27,901 nucleotides of DNA from an uncultured Muribaculaceae bacterium (GTDB lineage: Bacteria > Bacteroidota > Bacteroidia > Bacteroidales > Muribaculaceae). This document shows, one piece after another, positions 7,373 through 16,850 of the stretch (position 1 is its first letter; every line of letters starts with the position of its first letter). The notes under the pieces are model-generated. The model was not told the origin of the DNA, ran no database searches, and worked only from the letters and a program-made list of their open reading frames with translations. The DNA is taken from NCBI GenBank assembly GCA_910588065.1, contig CAJUPZ010000026.1, forward strand, positions 1-27,901, in the 5' to 3' direction. The translations under genes and the position numbers were made by a program.

Positions 7373-9481
7373 ATGAAACAAACCATTATCCCGATGGCAT
7401 TTGCTATGATTGCCGCCTCCTGCTCATCTACAGATGACAGCAAGGGCGAGATGATTGACAAAACCGGATGGATGCCTGAAAACCGGCAGTACACAACCGA
7501 AGTGCTCGAAGCCTTCGGCCGTGTCGGCGCACCGGATGTGGCTCCCGACGGCAAAATCCTTTACAGCGTTGCCTATGAAAGCGTTGAGCAAAACAAAAGC
7601 AACGCCGACCTCTATGTAATGAACGCCGACGGCTCCGGAAAGAGCCGCATCACCTCAACCCCCGAGAGCGAGAACGGCGCTGTGTGGATTGAGGGTGGCA
7701 AGCGGATTGCCTTCATGGCAAAGTCCGGCGACACCAACCAGCTTTGGGTGATGAATGCCGACGGCAGCGGACGCAAGGCTGTGAGCAATGTTGACGGCGG
7801 TATATCCGGCTTCCTTTTCTCACCTGACTGCAAAAAAGTTGTAATGATCGGAAACGTCAAGTACAGCCGCACCGCAGAAGACATATATCCCGATCTGCCT
7901 CAGGCCACCGGACGCCTCATCGATGACCTTATGTACAAACATTGGGACGAATGGGTGACAGAGATACCCCACCCCTTCCTCGGCGATTTTGACGGCAATA
8001 CTGTCAGCAATGTCAGGGACATCATGGCCGACGAGCCATTCGAAGCCCCGATGAAACCGTTTGGCGGCGTTGAATCATTCGCATGGTCTCCTGATGCGTC
8101 TCAGCTCATCTATGTGTCGCGCAAAAAAACAGGCATGGAATATGCCCTTTCCACCAACTCCGACCTCTATCTCTACAACATTGCCGACGGCTCCACAACC
8201 AATCTCACCGAAGGGATGATGGGCTATGACACAGCTCCGGCTTTCTCGCCCGACGGCAAGTATGTTGCATGGCTCAGTATGGAGCACGACGGCTATGAAA
8301 GCGACAAAAACCGCATTTTCATTCTCGACACAGCAACCAAAGAGAAAACAGACCTCACTACCGAATGGGACTACACCGCCGATGCCATAGCATGGGCTAA
8401 AGACAGCAAATCGATATTTTTCCTCGCCCCGAAGGATGGCGTTGTGCCGATGTTCAATATCGATGTAAAGACCAAAGAAGTGAAAGTGATAGCCGACGGA
8501 ATGTGTGACTACGCATCCATCGCTCCGATGGCCGACGGCAGCGTGCTCGCCATTCGCCACTCAATGGTGGCTCCTAACGAAATCTTTGCGGTTTCAAACG
8601 GCGAGATTAAGCAGATTACCGAAGTAAACGACGCACTCCTTGCCGCTGTTGATATGCCTTCTGTTGAAAAGCGCATGGTACCCACCACCGACGGAAAGCT
8701 TATGACAACCTGGGTTGTTTATCCTCCTCACTTTGACCCTGCAAAACAGTATCCCTCGATACTCTACTGCCAGGGTGGCCCCCAGTCTGCCGTAAGCCAG
8801 TTCTTCAGCTACCGATGGAACATTGCCCTCATGGCGGCTAACGGCTACATCGTTATCGCCCCCAACCGCCGCGGACTCCCCGGATTCGGCACTGAATGGA
8901 ACGCCCAGATCAGCGGCGATTACGGCGGTCAGAATATGCGCGATTATCTCAGCGCTGTCGATGACATGAAGAAAGAGGCCTACATCGACCCCGCCAGGAT
9001 TGGTGCGGTAGGTGCAAGCTACGGCGGATTCTCTGTCTACTGGCTCGCAGGACATCATGAAGGCCGCTTTGCCGCTTTCATTGCCCATGCCGGCATATTC
9101 AACACCGAAGCTCAGTATCTCGAAACAGAAGAGATGTGGTTTGCAAACTGGGATCTCGGCGGCCCATTCTGGGACAAATCAAACGCCACCGCCCAGCGCA
9201 GCTTTGCAAACTCCCCCCACCTCTTTGTTGATAAATGGGACACCCCCATTCTCATCACTCACGGGGAATACGACTTCCGCATCCTCGCCTCCCAGGGCAT
9301 GATGGCCTTCAATGCAGCACGCCTCCGCGGTGTGCCCGCGGAAATGCTCATCTTCCCGGATGAAAACCACTGGATTCTCAAACCGCAGAACTCAGTGATG
9401 TGGCAGCGCGTATTCTTCCGCTGGCTCGACAAGTGGCTCAAACCCCAGACCGCCCAGCCGGACGAAGCGTCAGATAAATAA
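7373..9481 (+). CDS. S9 family prolyl oligopeptidase-like lipoprotein (DPP5-like)
   Basis: This is a serine peptidase of family S9 that probably removes dipeptides or cleaves oligopeptides in the cell envelope. I chose the ATG at 7373 (702 residues) because it opens a lipoprotein signal peptide with lipobox AASC, Cys17. A reading frame extended upstream would overlap the preceding gene. Residues about 45-430 contain WD40/PD40-type propeller repeats (for example MNADGSG, APDGKILY and FSPDGKYVAW). The C-terminal alpha/beta hydrolase has nucleophile S549 in GASYGG, D634 in HGEYD and H666 in DENHW. Architecture and length are close to Porphyromonas DPP5. It begins 25 nt after the radical SAM gene, so it may be on the same transcript. 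Confidence 0.93.
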   Translation: MKQTIIPMAFAMIAASCSSTDDSKGEMIDKTGWMPENRQYTTEVLEAFGRVGAPDVAPDGKILYSVAYESVEQNKSNADLYVMNADGSGKSRITSTPESENGAVWIEGGKRIAFMAKSGDTNQLWVMNADGSGRKAVSNVDGGISGFLFSPDCKKVVMIGNVKYSRTAEDIYPDLPQATGRLIDDLMYKHWDEWVTEIPHPFLGDFDGNTVSNVRDIMADEPFEAPMKPFGGVESFAWSPDASQLIYVSRKKTGMEYALSTNSDLYLYNIADGSTTNLTEGMMGYDTAPAFSPDGKYVAWLSMEHDGYESDKNRIFILDTATKEKTDLTTEWDYTADAIAWAKDSKSIFFLAPKDGVVPMFNIDVKTKEVKVIADGMCDYASIAPMADGSVLAIRHSMVAPNEIFAVSNGEIKQITEVNDALLAAVDMPSVEKRMVPTTDGKLMTTWVVYPPHFDPAKQYPSILYCQGGPQSAVSQFFSYRWNIALMAANGYIVIAPNRRGLPGFGTEWNAQISGDYGGQNMRDYLSAVDDMKKEAYIDPARIGAVGASYGGFSVYWLAGHHEGRFAAFIAHAGIFNTEAQYLETEEMWFANWDLGGPFWDKSNATAQRSFANSPHLFVDKWDTPILITHGEYDFRILASQGMMAFNAARLRGVPAEMLIFPDENHWILKPQNSVMWQRVFFRWLDKWLKPQTAQPDEASDK

Positions 9482-9498
9482 TCTATCCAAACCATAGC

Positions 9499-9544
9499 AT
9501 ACGGAGAGGCATCACAGATTAGCTCTTGTGAATCCTCTCCGTAT
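9499..9544 (+). terminator. Hairpin between the S9 peptidase and DUF6155 genes
   Basis: A perfect 11-bp inverted repeat, ATACGGAGAGG (9499-9509) and CCTCTCCGTAT (9534-9544), encloses a 24-nt loop containing a further CACA/TGTG pair. The following sequence is AT-rich but lacks a strict T run. It probably terminates the upstream transcript and ends nine bases before the next ATG. Confidence 0.58.
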
Positions 9545-9553
9545 TATTTAAAT

Positions 9554-10087
9554 ATGTCAAAAGCTACACTGAAGAAAGCTCTCGCACCACTGTCCAAAGA
9601 GCAGATTGAAGAGATGGTGCTTGACCTGTATGCGGCGCGTCCGGAAGCCAAGGAGTATCTTGACTTCTGGGTGTCCGGAGATATCGATTCAAAAATGACC
9701 AAAGCCAAAACAGCGGTCGCGAAAGAGATTGCCCGCAAACAACGGCTGAGGCCACGGCCACGCATGACCAAAATAAAACGCTTCATCAAGGACATTGTGA
9801 GCCTCAACGCAGACAGTCAGGCCGTTTGCGAAATCATGACATTCGCCGTTGAGAAATTCTGTTCCGCCGGCTCAGAAAGCTGGATTAAGGAAAACACCCA
9901 GAAAAGCTGCGCAAAGCTGCTGCATGACACCCTTGTGTACGCCCGCACAACCGGCGAACTCTCATTTGCAGCACCGAGGCTTGAGACTGCCATAGATGCC
10001 ATGCAGACCAACCACTGGTGGAACCGCGACTTCAAAACGCTGCTCAAAGACGAATTTGACGACACAATGGCTTCTTTTACGCAATAA
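9554..10087 (+). CDS. DUF6155-like protein of unknown function
   Basis: This 177-residue soluble protein resembles the Bacteroidota family I recall as DUF6155. The recognisable part is the N-terminal pattern LSKEQIEEMVLDLYAARPEAKEYL-like segment (about 13-37). The protein appears fully helical, with a basic stretch at about 58-75 and a tryptophan-containing C-terminal part (NHWWNRDF, about 151-158). There is no signal peptide, membrane segment or obvious catalytic motif. It stands alone between a hairpin on its left and the gyrB promoter on its right. The family name is from memory; the coding call rests on start, length and position. Confidence 0.8.
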   Translation: MSKATLKKALAPLSKEQIEEMVLDLYAARPEAKEYLDFWVSGDIDSKMTKAKTAVAKEIARKQRLRPRPRMTKIKRFIKDIVSLNADSQAVCEIMTFAVEKFCSAGSESWIKENTQKSCAKLLHDTLVYARTTGELSFAAPRLETAIDAMQTNHWWNRDFKTLLKDEFDDTMASFTQ

Positions 10088-10129
10088 CACCCACTGCCCC
10101 CACACCATATTATATTAATAGGCATTTTT

Positions 10130-10161
10130 TTTGCTCCTGCTAAAAATTATTACTACCTTTG
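10130..10161 (+). promoter_or_regulatory. gyrB promoter (Bacteroidota consensus)
   Basis: TTTG (10130-10133), a 20-nt spacer and TACCTTTG (10154-10161) match the consensus exactly. The box ends 23 nt before the gyrB ATG at 10185. It also shows that an in-frame TTG at 10131 lies inside the promoter and cannot be the start. Confidence 0.82.
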
Positions 10162-10184
10162 TATTGAAAAATCACTATCTACCA

Positions 10185-12128
10185 ATGGCAGAAAAAGAAG
10201 AAGAAGTTTATAGCGCGAGTAACATTCAGGTACTCGAAGGACTTGAAGCCGTGCGCAAGCGCCCGGCAATGTATATAGGAGATATCAGCGCCAAAGGATT
10301 GCACCATCTCGTTTATGAAGTAGTTGACAACTCCATTGACGAGGCTCTCGCAGGATATGCGACCGACATTGATGTCACCATCAACGAAGACAATTCCATA
10401 ACCGTTATAGACAACGGCCGCGGTATTCCTGTGGATATGCACGAGAAAGAGCACAAAAGTGCCCTTGAAGTTGTGCTCACAGTACTCCATGCCGGCGGTA
10501 AGTTCGACAAAGGCAGCTACAAAGTGAGCGGCGGCCTTCATGGTGTGGGTGTGAGCTGTGTGAACGCTCTCTCGACCTACCTCCGGGCCGAAGTGCACAG
10601 AAACGGCAAACGCTATATCCAGGAATTTTCATGTGGCAAGCCCACTTCCGAACTACGGGTTGAAGGCGAAAGCAGCCACACCGGCACAAGCATCACCTTC
10701 CTTCCTGACAACTCGATATTCACAGTAACCGTATACGATTACGACACCCTCGCAAACCGTCTGCGCGACCTCGCTTACCTTAACGCCGGCATCACCCTCA
10801 CTCTTTCCGACCTCAGAAACCGTGATGCTGAGGGCAATCCCAAAAAGGAGACATTCTACTCCAAAGACGGCTTGAAAGAATTTGTAAAATACCTTGATTC
10901 AACCAAGGCTCCTCTGATTCCCGATGTGATACACCTCAACACAGAGAGCCAGGGCATTCCGGTTGAAGTGGCGTTGACATACAACACCTCTTTCAATGAG
11001 AACGTATACTCCTTTGTCAACAACATCAACACAATCGAAGGCGGCACACACCTCATAGGCTTCAGAGGCGGCTTGACCTTCACCCTGAAGAAATATGCCG
11101 AAGACAACAAAATGCTTGAAAAAGCAAAAGTTGAAGTGGCAAGCGATGACTTCCGCGAAGGCCTCACAGCCGTGGTTTCAGTCAAAGTGATGGAGCCTCA
11201 ATTCGAAGGACAGACCAAGACCAAACTCGGCAACAGCGAAGTGAGCGGAGCTGTGCGCGCAGCAGTGTGTGATGCTCTCGGCACATATCTCGAAGAGCAC
11301 CCCAACGAAGCAAAAACCATTGTCAATAAAGTAATACTTGCCGCACAAGCACGCCAGGCCGCCTACAATGCCAGAGTGAAAATCCAGCGCAAAAGCCCCC
11401 TTTCAAGCGGCGGTCTCCCCGGCAAACTCGCCGACTGCTCAAGCCGCACAGCTGAGGATTGCGAGCTGTTCCTCGTCGAGGGTGACTCTGCAGGCGGCAC
11501 AGCAAAGCAGGGACGTGACCGTGTGTTCCAGGCAATCCTCCCACTGCGAGGCAAAATCCTCAACGTTGAAAAAGTGCAGCGCTACCGCGCTTTTGAAAGC
11601 GAAGAGATTGCAAACATATTCCGCGCCCTGCGTGTAACCCCCGGTTCCGGCAACGGCGAAGACGGTGACACTGTTGACATCTCGAAACTTGCCTATCACA
11701 AAATCATAATCATGACCGATGCCGACGTGGACGGAAGCCACATCGCAACACTGCTCATGACCTTCTTCTACCGCTTCATGCGTCCTATTATCGAAAACGG
11801 CTACCTGTATCTTGCAACCCCGCCGTTGTACAAATGCACTTGCGGTAAAAAAACAGAGGAATACTGCTGGACACAGATTCAGGTGCAGCAATTCATTGCC
11901 AAGTACGGCGACCGCTCCAAAGTGCAGCGATTCAAGGGTCTTGGTGAAATGAATGCCGAAGAGCTCCGCGACACAACCATGGATCCGGCAAACCGAATTC
12001 TCAAGCGCGTCACCATCAACGATGCTGCCAGCGCCGACCTTGTGTTCTCGATGCTCATGGGCGAAGATGTAGGTCCACGCCGCGACTTCATAGAAGAAAA
12101 CGCAAACTACGCCAACATCGACGCGTAA
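10185..12128 (+). CDS. gyrB: DNA gyrase subunit B
   Basis: GyrB is the ATPase/TOPRIM subunit of DNA gyrase, which introduces negative supercoils as an A2B2 complex. The 647 residues match the compact Bacteroidota form without the large E. coli TOPRIM insertion. The GHKL ATPase site shows E45 and N49 (YEVVDNSIDEA), DNGRGIP (76-82) and the GGLHGVGVSCVNAL lid. The TOPRIM domain has EGDSAGG (432-438) and TDADVDGSH beginning at residue 511. GQTKTKLGNSEV favours GyrB over ParE. The ATG at 10185 (MAEKEEEVYSASNIQVLEG) follows a consensus promoter. A hairpin follows the gene, so it is probably monocistronic. Confidence 0.97.
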   Translation: MAEKEEEVYSASNIQVLEGLEAVRKRPAMYIGDISAKGLHHLVYEVVDNSIDEALAGYATDIDVTINEDNSITVIDNGRGIPVDMHEKEHKSALEVVLTVLHAGGKFDKGSYKVSGGLHGVGVSCVNALSTYLRAEVHRNGKRYIQEFSCGKPTSELRVEGESSHTGTSITFLPDNSIFTVTVYDYDTLANRLRDLAYLNAGITLTLSDLRNRDAEGNPKKETFYSKDGLKEFVKYLDSTKAPLIPDVIHLNTESQGIPVEVALTYNTSFNENVYSFVNNINTIEGGTHLIGFRGGLTFTLKKYAEDNKMLEKAKVEVASDDFREGLTAVVSVKVMEPQFEGQTKTKLGNSEVSGAVRAAVCDALGTYLEEHPNEAKTIVNKVILAAQARQAAYNARVKIQRKSPLSSGGLPGKLADCSSRTAEDCELFLVEGDSAGGTAKQGRDRVFQAILPLRGKILNVEKVQRYRAFESEEIANIFRALRVTPGSGNGEDGDTVDISKLAYHKIIIMTDADVDGSHIATLLMTFFYRFMRPIIENGYLYLATPPLYKCTCGKKTEEYCWTQIQVQQFIAKYGDRSKVQRFKGLGEMNAEELRDTTMDPANRILKRVTINDAASADLVFSMLMGEDVGPRRDFIEENANYANIDA

Positions 12129-12171
12129 TTCCACCGCCACACCTGCACGCGTCCGGTGTACCCCAATTCCG

Positions 12172-12219
12172 ACGCCGCCTTTTCTGCTGTCAACACCATT
12201 TTCATGCAGAAGGCGGCGT
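12172..12219 (+). terminator. GC-rich hairpin downstream of gyrB
   Basis: ACGCCGCCTTTTCTGC (12172-12187) pairs with GCAGAAGGCGGCGT (12206-12219), leaving two bulged T. It lies in the 152-nt gyrB-rnr gap. There is no T tract downstream, so it could be a terminator or an mRNA-stabilising hairpin. I see no other feature, and no clear rnr promoter, in that gap. Confidence 0.48.
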
Positions 12220-12280
12220 TGATTCTTAACAAATCCACCCGTTCAAGCGTTTTTATCTCAAACCCTCAAACTAAAATATA

Positions 12281-14551
12281 ATGCCACGTAATTCAAGTTC
12301 ATCGCGCACAAAAAGCTCAGCCAAAGAGCTTCGCAAAAATGTGCTCCAATATATAAGCCAGCAGAAAAACAACACCTTCAACTATAAGCAGGTGGCGTAT
12401 GCCATCGGTGCCGACTCCCCGGCATCGCACAGAAGCATTGCGCTCATTCTCGCCGAACTCGCTTTTGACGGCGATATTATCGAAGTGTCTCCCGGAAAAT
12501 ACAAGGCCCCACAGAGAAGCAACATCGCCACAGGCACATTTGTACGTCGCTCCAACGGCAAAAACAGCGTGCTCACTGATGAGGACAACGAATCTATTTT
12601 TGTAGCTGAGCGCAACAGCATGCACGCGCTCAACGGCGACAAAGTGAAAGTTGTGATCGCAGCTGCGAGAAAAGGAGCCGACCCCGAGGCCGAAGTGATT
12701 GAAATACTTGAGAAGAAAGACCAGACTTTCATCGGAACGCTCAGGGTTGAGAAACAATACGGCACACTTGTAACCGACTCGAAATTTCTCGCTACAGACA
12801 TCATTATCCCCAAAAACAAACTCAAAGGTGGCAAAACCGGTGACAAAGCAATAGCCCGGATAACCACATGGGACGATGAAGAAAAGAATCCTAAAGGAGA
12901 AGTGATTGATATTCTTGGTGTTACCGGAGAGAATACTACCGAGATGCACGCCATTCTCGCCGAGTTCGGACTGCCCTACCGCTATCCCGAGGCTGTGGAG
13001 AAAGCCGCCGCCAAAATCGACGCAGGCATAACAGACGAAGTGGTGGCCCAACGCATCGACATGAGAGATACAACCACCTTCACCATTGACCCTAAGGACG
13101 CCAAGGATTTTGACGATGCCCTTTCTATCAAAAAACTCAAAAATGGCAACTGGGAGGTGGGAGTGCACATCGCCGACGTGACACACTACGTCCACCCCGA
13201 TACCATCATCGACAAAGAAGCTCAGAAACGCGCAACATCAGTGTATCTCGTAGACCGCGTGGTTCCCATGCTCCCTGAGCACCTGTCAAACGGCATTTGC
13301 TCGCTGCGCCCGGATGAAGACAAACTCACGTTCTCATGCATTTTCGAGATGGACAGCAATGCCAATGTTCTGAGCTCAAAAATTGCGCGCACTGTAACCC
13401 GAAGCAACCGTCGTTTCACCTACGAAGAGGCACAGGAGATTATCGAAACCGGAAACGGAGACTACAAAGATGATATCCTGACACTCGACTCCCTGGCAAA
13501 GATTCTGCGCAAAAAACGCTACGAAAACGGCTCTGTTGAATTCGACCGTGCCGAAGTACGCTTCGACATCGACGAAACCGGCCACCCGGTAGGAGTATAC
13601 TTCAAGGAATCCAAAGACGCCAACAAACTCATCGAGGAATTCATGCTCCTCGCCAACAAAACCGTAGCTGCCGCCATCGGAAAGACTGAAGGCAAAAAGA
13701 AAGCGAAAGCGTTTGTTTACCGCGTACACGACATGCCGGATCCCGGCAAACTCGCCGACCTCTCCAAAATAGCCCGTACTTTCGGATTCAAAGTAAAAGA
13801 AACCGGCTCTTCGCGCGAAGTAAACCGCTCCATCAACCGCATGCTCGCAGATGTGAAAGGCAAAGGCGAGGAAAACTTCCTCTCCACTCTTGCCATCCGA
13901 TCAATGGCCAAAGCCATCTATACAACCCAGAACATCGGCCACTACGGACTCGCATTCGACTACTACACCCACTTCACCTCTCCGATACGCCGCTATCCGG
14001 ACATGATGGTCCACCGCCTGCTCGAAAGATATCTCGCCGGCGGAAGAAGCGTAAATGTGCAGAAACTTGAAGACCTCTGCAAACACTCCAGCGACATGGA
14101 ACAGCTCGCTGCCAATGCCGAGCGCTCATCCATCAAATATAAACAGGTGGAGTTTATGGGCGACCACATGGGACAGGTGTTTGACGGTGTTATTTCAGGA
14201 GTTACCGAATGGGGACTTTACGTTGAAATTAATGAAAACATGTGCGAAGGCCTTGTGCCCGTCCGCGAACTCGCCGACGACTATTACGACTTTGACGAGA
14301 AAAACTACTGCCTCGTTGGCCGTCGCAAAAATGTGCGCTACCGCCTCGGCGACAATGTAAAGGTGAAAGTGGTCAGGGCAAACCTTGAACGTAAGCAGCT
14401 CGACTTTGTGCTTGTCGACGACCGCACCATGCGTCCCGGTGAGGATGATATGGGAAAAACCGCCACTGTAGCACAGGCACTCACTTCAAAACCCGGCAAA
14501 AAGAAAAAACGTCCGGACAATAAACGCAAGACCCGCTCACGCCACAAATGA
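12281..14551 (+). CDS. rnr: Ribonuclease R
   Basis: RNase R is a processive 3'-5' exoribonuclease that degrades structured RNA and takes part in rRNA and mRNA quality control. The 756 residues are arranged in family order. A winged-helix-like N-terminus (about 15-75) is followed by cold-shock-type OB domains and the RNB catalytic domain. The metal ligands are D270, D276, D278 and D279 in DPKDAKDFDDA. An S1 RNA-binding domain (about 627-710, DGVISGVTEWGLYVE) precedes a Lys/Arg-rich tail. The ATG at 12281 gives a Ser/Arg-rich start ahead of the first domain. The stop overlaps the folB start by 4 bases, so the genes are translationally coupled. Confidence 0.96.
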   Translation: MPRNSSSSRTKSSAKELRKNVLQYISQQKNNTFNYKQVAYAIGADSPASHRSIALILAELAFDGDIIEVSPGKYKAPQRSNIATGTFVRRSNGKNSVLTDEDNESIFVAERNSMHALNGDKVKVVIAAARKGADPEAEVIEILEKKDQTFIGTLRVEKQYGTLVTDSKFLATDIIIPKNKLKGGKTGDKAIARITTWDDEEKNPKGEVIDILGVTGENTTEMHAILAEFGLPYRYPEAVEKAAAKIDAGITDEVVAQRIDMRDTTTFTIDPKDAKDFDDALSIKKLKNGNWEVGVHIADVTHYVHPDTIIDKEAQKRATSVYLVDRVVPMLPEHLSNGICSLRPDEDKLTFSCIFEMDSNANVLSSKIARTVTRSNRRFTYEEAQEIIETGNGDYKDDILTLDSLAKILRKKRYENGSVEFDRAEVRFDIDETGHPVGVYFKESKDANKLIEEFMLLANKTVAAAIGKTEGKKKAKAFVYRVHDMPDPGKLADLSKIARTFGFKVKETGSSREVNRSINRMLADVKGKGEENFLSTLAIRSMAKAIYTTQNIGHYGLAFDYYTHFTSPIRRYPDMMVHRLLERYLAGGRSVNVQKLEDLCKHSSDMEQLAANAERSSIKYKQVEFMGDHMGQVFDGVISGVTEWGLYVEINENMCEGLVPVRELADDYYDFDEKNYCLVGRRKNVRYRLGDNVKVKVVRANLERKQLDFVLVDDRTMRPGEDDMGKTATVAQALTSKPGKKKKRPDNKRKTRSRHK

Positions 14552-14913
14552 TCGACATAAAATCAATCGTCATTTCAATCGACCGCCTTCAGCTGTATGC
14601 CCACCACGGCGTAGCTGAACAGGAACGTGTGGTGGGAAACACCTTTGAAGTAAGCCTGTCTGTGCAATACCCCGCGGCCGGTGCCTGCTCAGATGACAAC
14701 CTTGATGGCACATTGAACTACGCCACAGCCATTGACGTGATAAAACGCGAAATGGCTGTACCCTCCAGGCTGCTCGAACATGTTGCCGCACGCATCGCTT
14801 CAAGCATCACATCTCAATTTCCCCAAATAACAAACGGCAGTGTCACCGTCACCAAACTCGTCCCGCCCTGCGGAGTCGAAGTCAAAGGCGTGTCAGTGAC
14901 CGTCAACTGGTAG
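14548..14913 (+). CDS. folB: Dihydroneopterin aldolase FolB
   Basis: FolB converts 7,8-dihydroneopterin to 6-hydroxymethyl-dihydropterin and glycolaldehyde in cytoplasmic folate synthesis. The 121-residue length is typical of this tunnel-fold family. Family marks are the HHGVAEQER stretch (19-27) with its conserved Glu, LNYATAIDVI (56-65), E77 in LLEH, and K103 in VTKLVPP, the expected catalytic lysine. The start ATG overlaps the rnr stop in an ATGA arrangement. The link with rnr looks organisational; the next gene begins 16 nt downstream. Confidence 0.93.
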   Translation: MIDIKSIVISIDRLQLYAHHGVAEQERVVGNTFEVSLSVQYPAAGACSDDNLDGTLNYATAIDVIKREMAVPSRLLEHVAARIASSITSQFPQITNGSVTVTKLVPPCGVEVKGVSVTVNW

Positions 14914-14929
14914 ATATTGTTTTGTAATC

Positions 14930-16111
14930 ATGATAGACCCCATACTCTATTCGTGGCATCCGGAGCCACTGACAATAATTCTGCTGTGTGGAACCGCAGT
15001 AGCTGCCTTATGGCTCCTGGGCTTCAACCTTCCGAAGCTGCGCTTCATTGTGGCTAAATCCCGAAAAGACTCGGAAGACGCCCGCTCCATCCCGCCCTGC
15101 GGAGTCAGCATAATAGTTTGCTCAGCAACCCATGCCGACAGCCTGCCGGCTTGCATCAGCAACATACTGTCGCAAAATTATGACGCCCCGGTGGAAATCA
15201 TTATTGTCAACACAGGCGGCGAGGAATACACCGAAAACATTATCCGCGCAATCCAATCAGAACACCCGCAGATAAAAAACACCTTCGTTCCTTCCGGCAG
15301 CAGAAACCTCAGCCGCAGGAAACTCGCCATAACACTCGGCATCAAAGCAGCAACACAGCCGGTAGTGCTGCTGACAGCAGCAAACGCAGTGCAAACATCC
15401 CCGCTATGGCTGGCATCCATGATGCGCCACTTCGCCGACGACACAGACATTGTCATAGGCGCAACAACCCTCAAAGGCAAAGACTCCGGCAGGACTCTCG
15501 GCATCTCACGCTCATTTGACGCTATGGTCAGCGCCATCAGAAACCACACTGCCGCAGCCGCCGGAAAACCCATAGGTGCAGACTCCGCAAACCTTGCATA
15601 CCGCAGGCAGATATTTTTCGACCACAAAGGCTTTTCCGATTCCCTGAACCTCAACTATGGCGACGACGACCTGTTTATAAGCGACATCTCCAAAGAAAAA
15701 ACAGTTGCAGTAGAGCTATCACCGCAAGCCATTCTTGAAATCTGGGAAGAAAACCCCGGGCGGGTATACGACATGGAAAAAGCATCAAGAGACATCACAA
15801 GGTCTAAGCTACGCAAAATGCCATTCATACTCTCCGGATTCACAACAATCTTCTGGTGGATATGGCTCACTTGCTCAATTGCAGCAGCAATAAGCGGCCT
15901 CCCCTCATTGCTTCCCCTCGCCATAGTTGTACTCATTGCACTGGCAATAATTATCCCCACGCTTATATTCTGGAGAAAAGCGGCCCGCACCTTGAGCATA
16001 TCTTCAAGCTGCACATCAATGATTCCGCTCGCACTCATTCACCCACTGACATCAATACGCCGCAAAATAAGGATAGGACGAAGCATCAGAAACTATACAT
16101 GGCAAAACTGA
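14930..16111 (+). CDS. Glycosyltransferase family 2-like membrane protein, DxD degenerate
   Basis: This 393-residue protein has the layout of a Bacteroidales membrane GT2. It has an N-terminal membrane segment (about 15-33), a GT-A-like domain (about 58-290) and two hydrophobic segments near 303-322 and 327-347. Conserved family pieces are KLAITLGIKAA (131-141), ANLAYRR (220-226) and GDDDLF (244-249). However, the usual LLTDADC metal site reads LLTAANA (147-153), so both aspartates are gone. The usual VDD after the second strand reads VNTGG. The fold assignment is good but the activity is doubtful. It may be a catalytically inactive paralogue or use another acceptor chemistry. It lies 16 nt after folB and 6 nt before the GNAT gene. 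Confidence 0.82.
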   Translation: MIDPILYSWHPEPLTIILLCGTAVAALWLLGFNLPKLRFIVAKSRKDSEDARSIPPCGVSIIVCSATHADSLPACISNILSQNYDAPVEIIIVNTGGEEYTENIIRAIQSEHPQIKNTFVPSGSRNLSRRKLAITLGIKAATQPVVLLTAANAVQTSPLWLASMMRHFADDTDIVIGATTLKGKDSGRTLGISRSFDAMVSAIRNHTAAAAGKPIGADSANLAYRRQIFFDHKGFSDSLNLNYGDDDLFISDISKEKTVAVELSPQAILEIWEENPGRVYDMEKASRDITRSKLRKMPFILSGFTTIFWWIWLTCSIAAAISGLPSLLPLAIVVLIALAIIIPTLIFWRKAARTLSISSSCTSMIPLALIHPLTSIRRKIRIGRSIRNYTWQN

Positions 16112-16117
16112 ATACTT

Positions 16118-16618
16118 ATGTCAACTCAGGAAATAGTCATACGCCCCGTGTCTCCATCTGACACAGACCAGATATCCGAAATATACAACTCATACATCAC
16201 AAACACCACCGTATCTTTCGAAACCACTCCCCTCTCAACAGCCCGGATGGCACAACGGATAGCCGAAATATCAGCTGCTAACCCATACCTCGTAGCCACC
16301 GCAGGAAACAGAATCCTCGGCTACGCATACGTACACCCATGGAAAGAACGGCCAGCCTATTTCAAAACCGCTGAAACAACAATATACCTCTCACCTCAAG
16401 CGCAGCACGCCGGCATAGGCTCAGCACTCATGAAACATCTCATACTTCTGTGCCGGCAATCTAACCTGCACACACTTATAGCCTGCATCACAGCCGAAAA
16501 CACAGCCAGCTGCCGCTTTCACGAAAAGCTCGGATTTGAAAAAACATCCCACTTCAAGCAGGTAGGCTACAAATTCGGACGCTACCTTGATGTAATTGAT
16601 TATCAACTCATTCTGTAA
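16118..16618 (+). CDS. GNAT acetyltransferase, phosphinothricin/methionine sulfoximine acetyltransferase-like
   Basis: This 166-residue GNAT enzyme would transfer acetyl from acetyl-CoA to an amino group. Family marks are IYNSYITNTTVSFE (22-35), YVHPWKERPAY (71-81) and the acetyl-CoA loop QHAGIG (96-101). NTASCRFHEKLGF (128-140) and HFKQVGYKFGRYLD (145-158) follow. These match the Pat/Bar/YwnH group, whose members acetylate phosphinothricin or methionine sulfoximine. The natural substrate in this organism is unknown. It is the last gene of the rnr-folB-GT unit. No hairpin follows before the tRNA promoter. Confidence 0.92.
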   Translation: MSTQEIVIRPVSPSDTDQISEIYNSYITNTTVSFETTPLSTARMAQRIAEISAANPYLVATAGNRILGYAYVHPWKERPAYFKTAETTIYLSPQAQHAGIGSALMKHLILLCRQSNLHTLIACITAENTASCRFHEKLGFEKTSHFKQVGYKFGRYLDVIDYQLIL

Positions 16619-16644
16619 ATAATCAAATAAAAACTCCTCAAAAA

Positions 16645-16676
16645 TTTGTATATATAAAAAATATCAACTAATTTTG
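16645..16676 (+). promoter_or_regulatory. tRNA-Ser promoter (Bacteroidota consensus)
   Basis: TTTG (16645-16648), a 20-nt spacer and TAATTTTG (16669-16676) form an exact consensus promoter. It is 38 nt before the mature tRNA 5' end. Confidence 0.82.
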
Positions 16677-16714
16677 CATCGCAAAAGCAGGAGAGAAACC
16701 CTGTGATAAAGCAA

Positions 16715-16802
<88 letters not shown>

Positions 16803-16812
16803 ATAGGCAGAC

Positions 16813-16848
16813 AAAAGTCCTGTAAGTAGCTTACTTACAGGACTTTTT
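16813..16848 (+). terminator. tRNA-Ser terminator
   Basis: A perfect 16-bp stem, AAAAGTCCTGTAAGTA (16813-16828) and TACTTACAGGACTTTT (16832-16847), has a three-base GCT loop. It runs straight into T residues starting at 16844. Confidence 0.9.
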
Positions 16849-16850
16849 CT

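Noticed and set aside
10131..10184. Upstream TTG extension of gyrB by 18 codons
   Set aside because: The TTG overlaps the -33 box and the extension runs through the -7 element of an exact promoter; GyrB homology begins at the ATG at 10185.
11439..12140. 233-codon minus-strand frame opposite gyrB
   Set aside because: Fully antisense to conserved TOPRIM coding sequence; no start context or domain.
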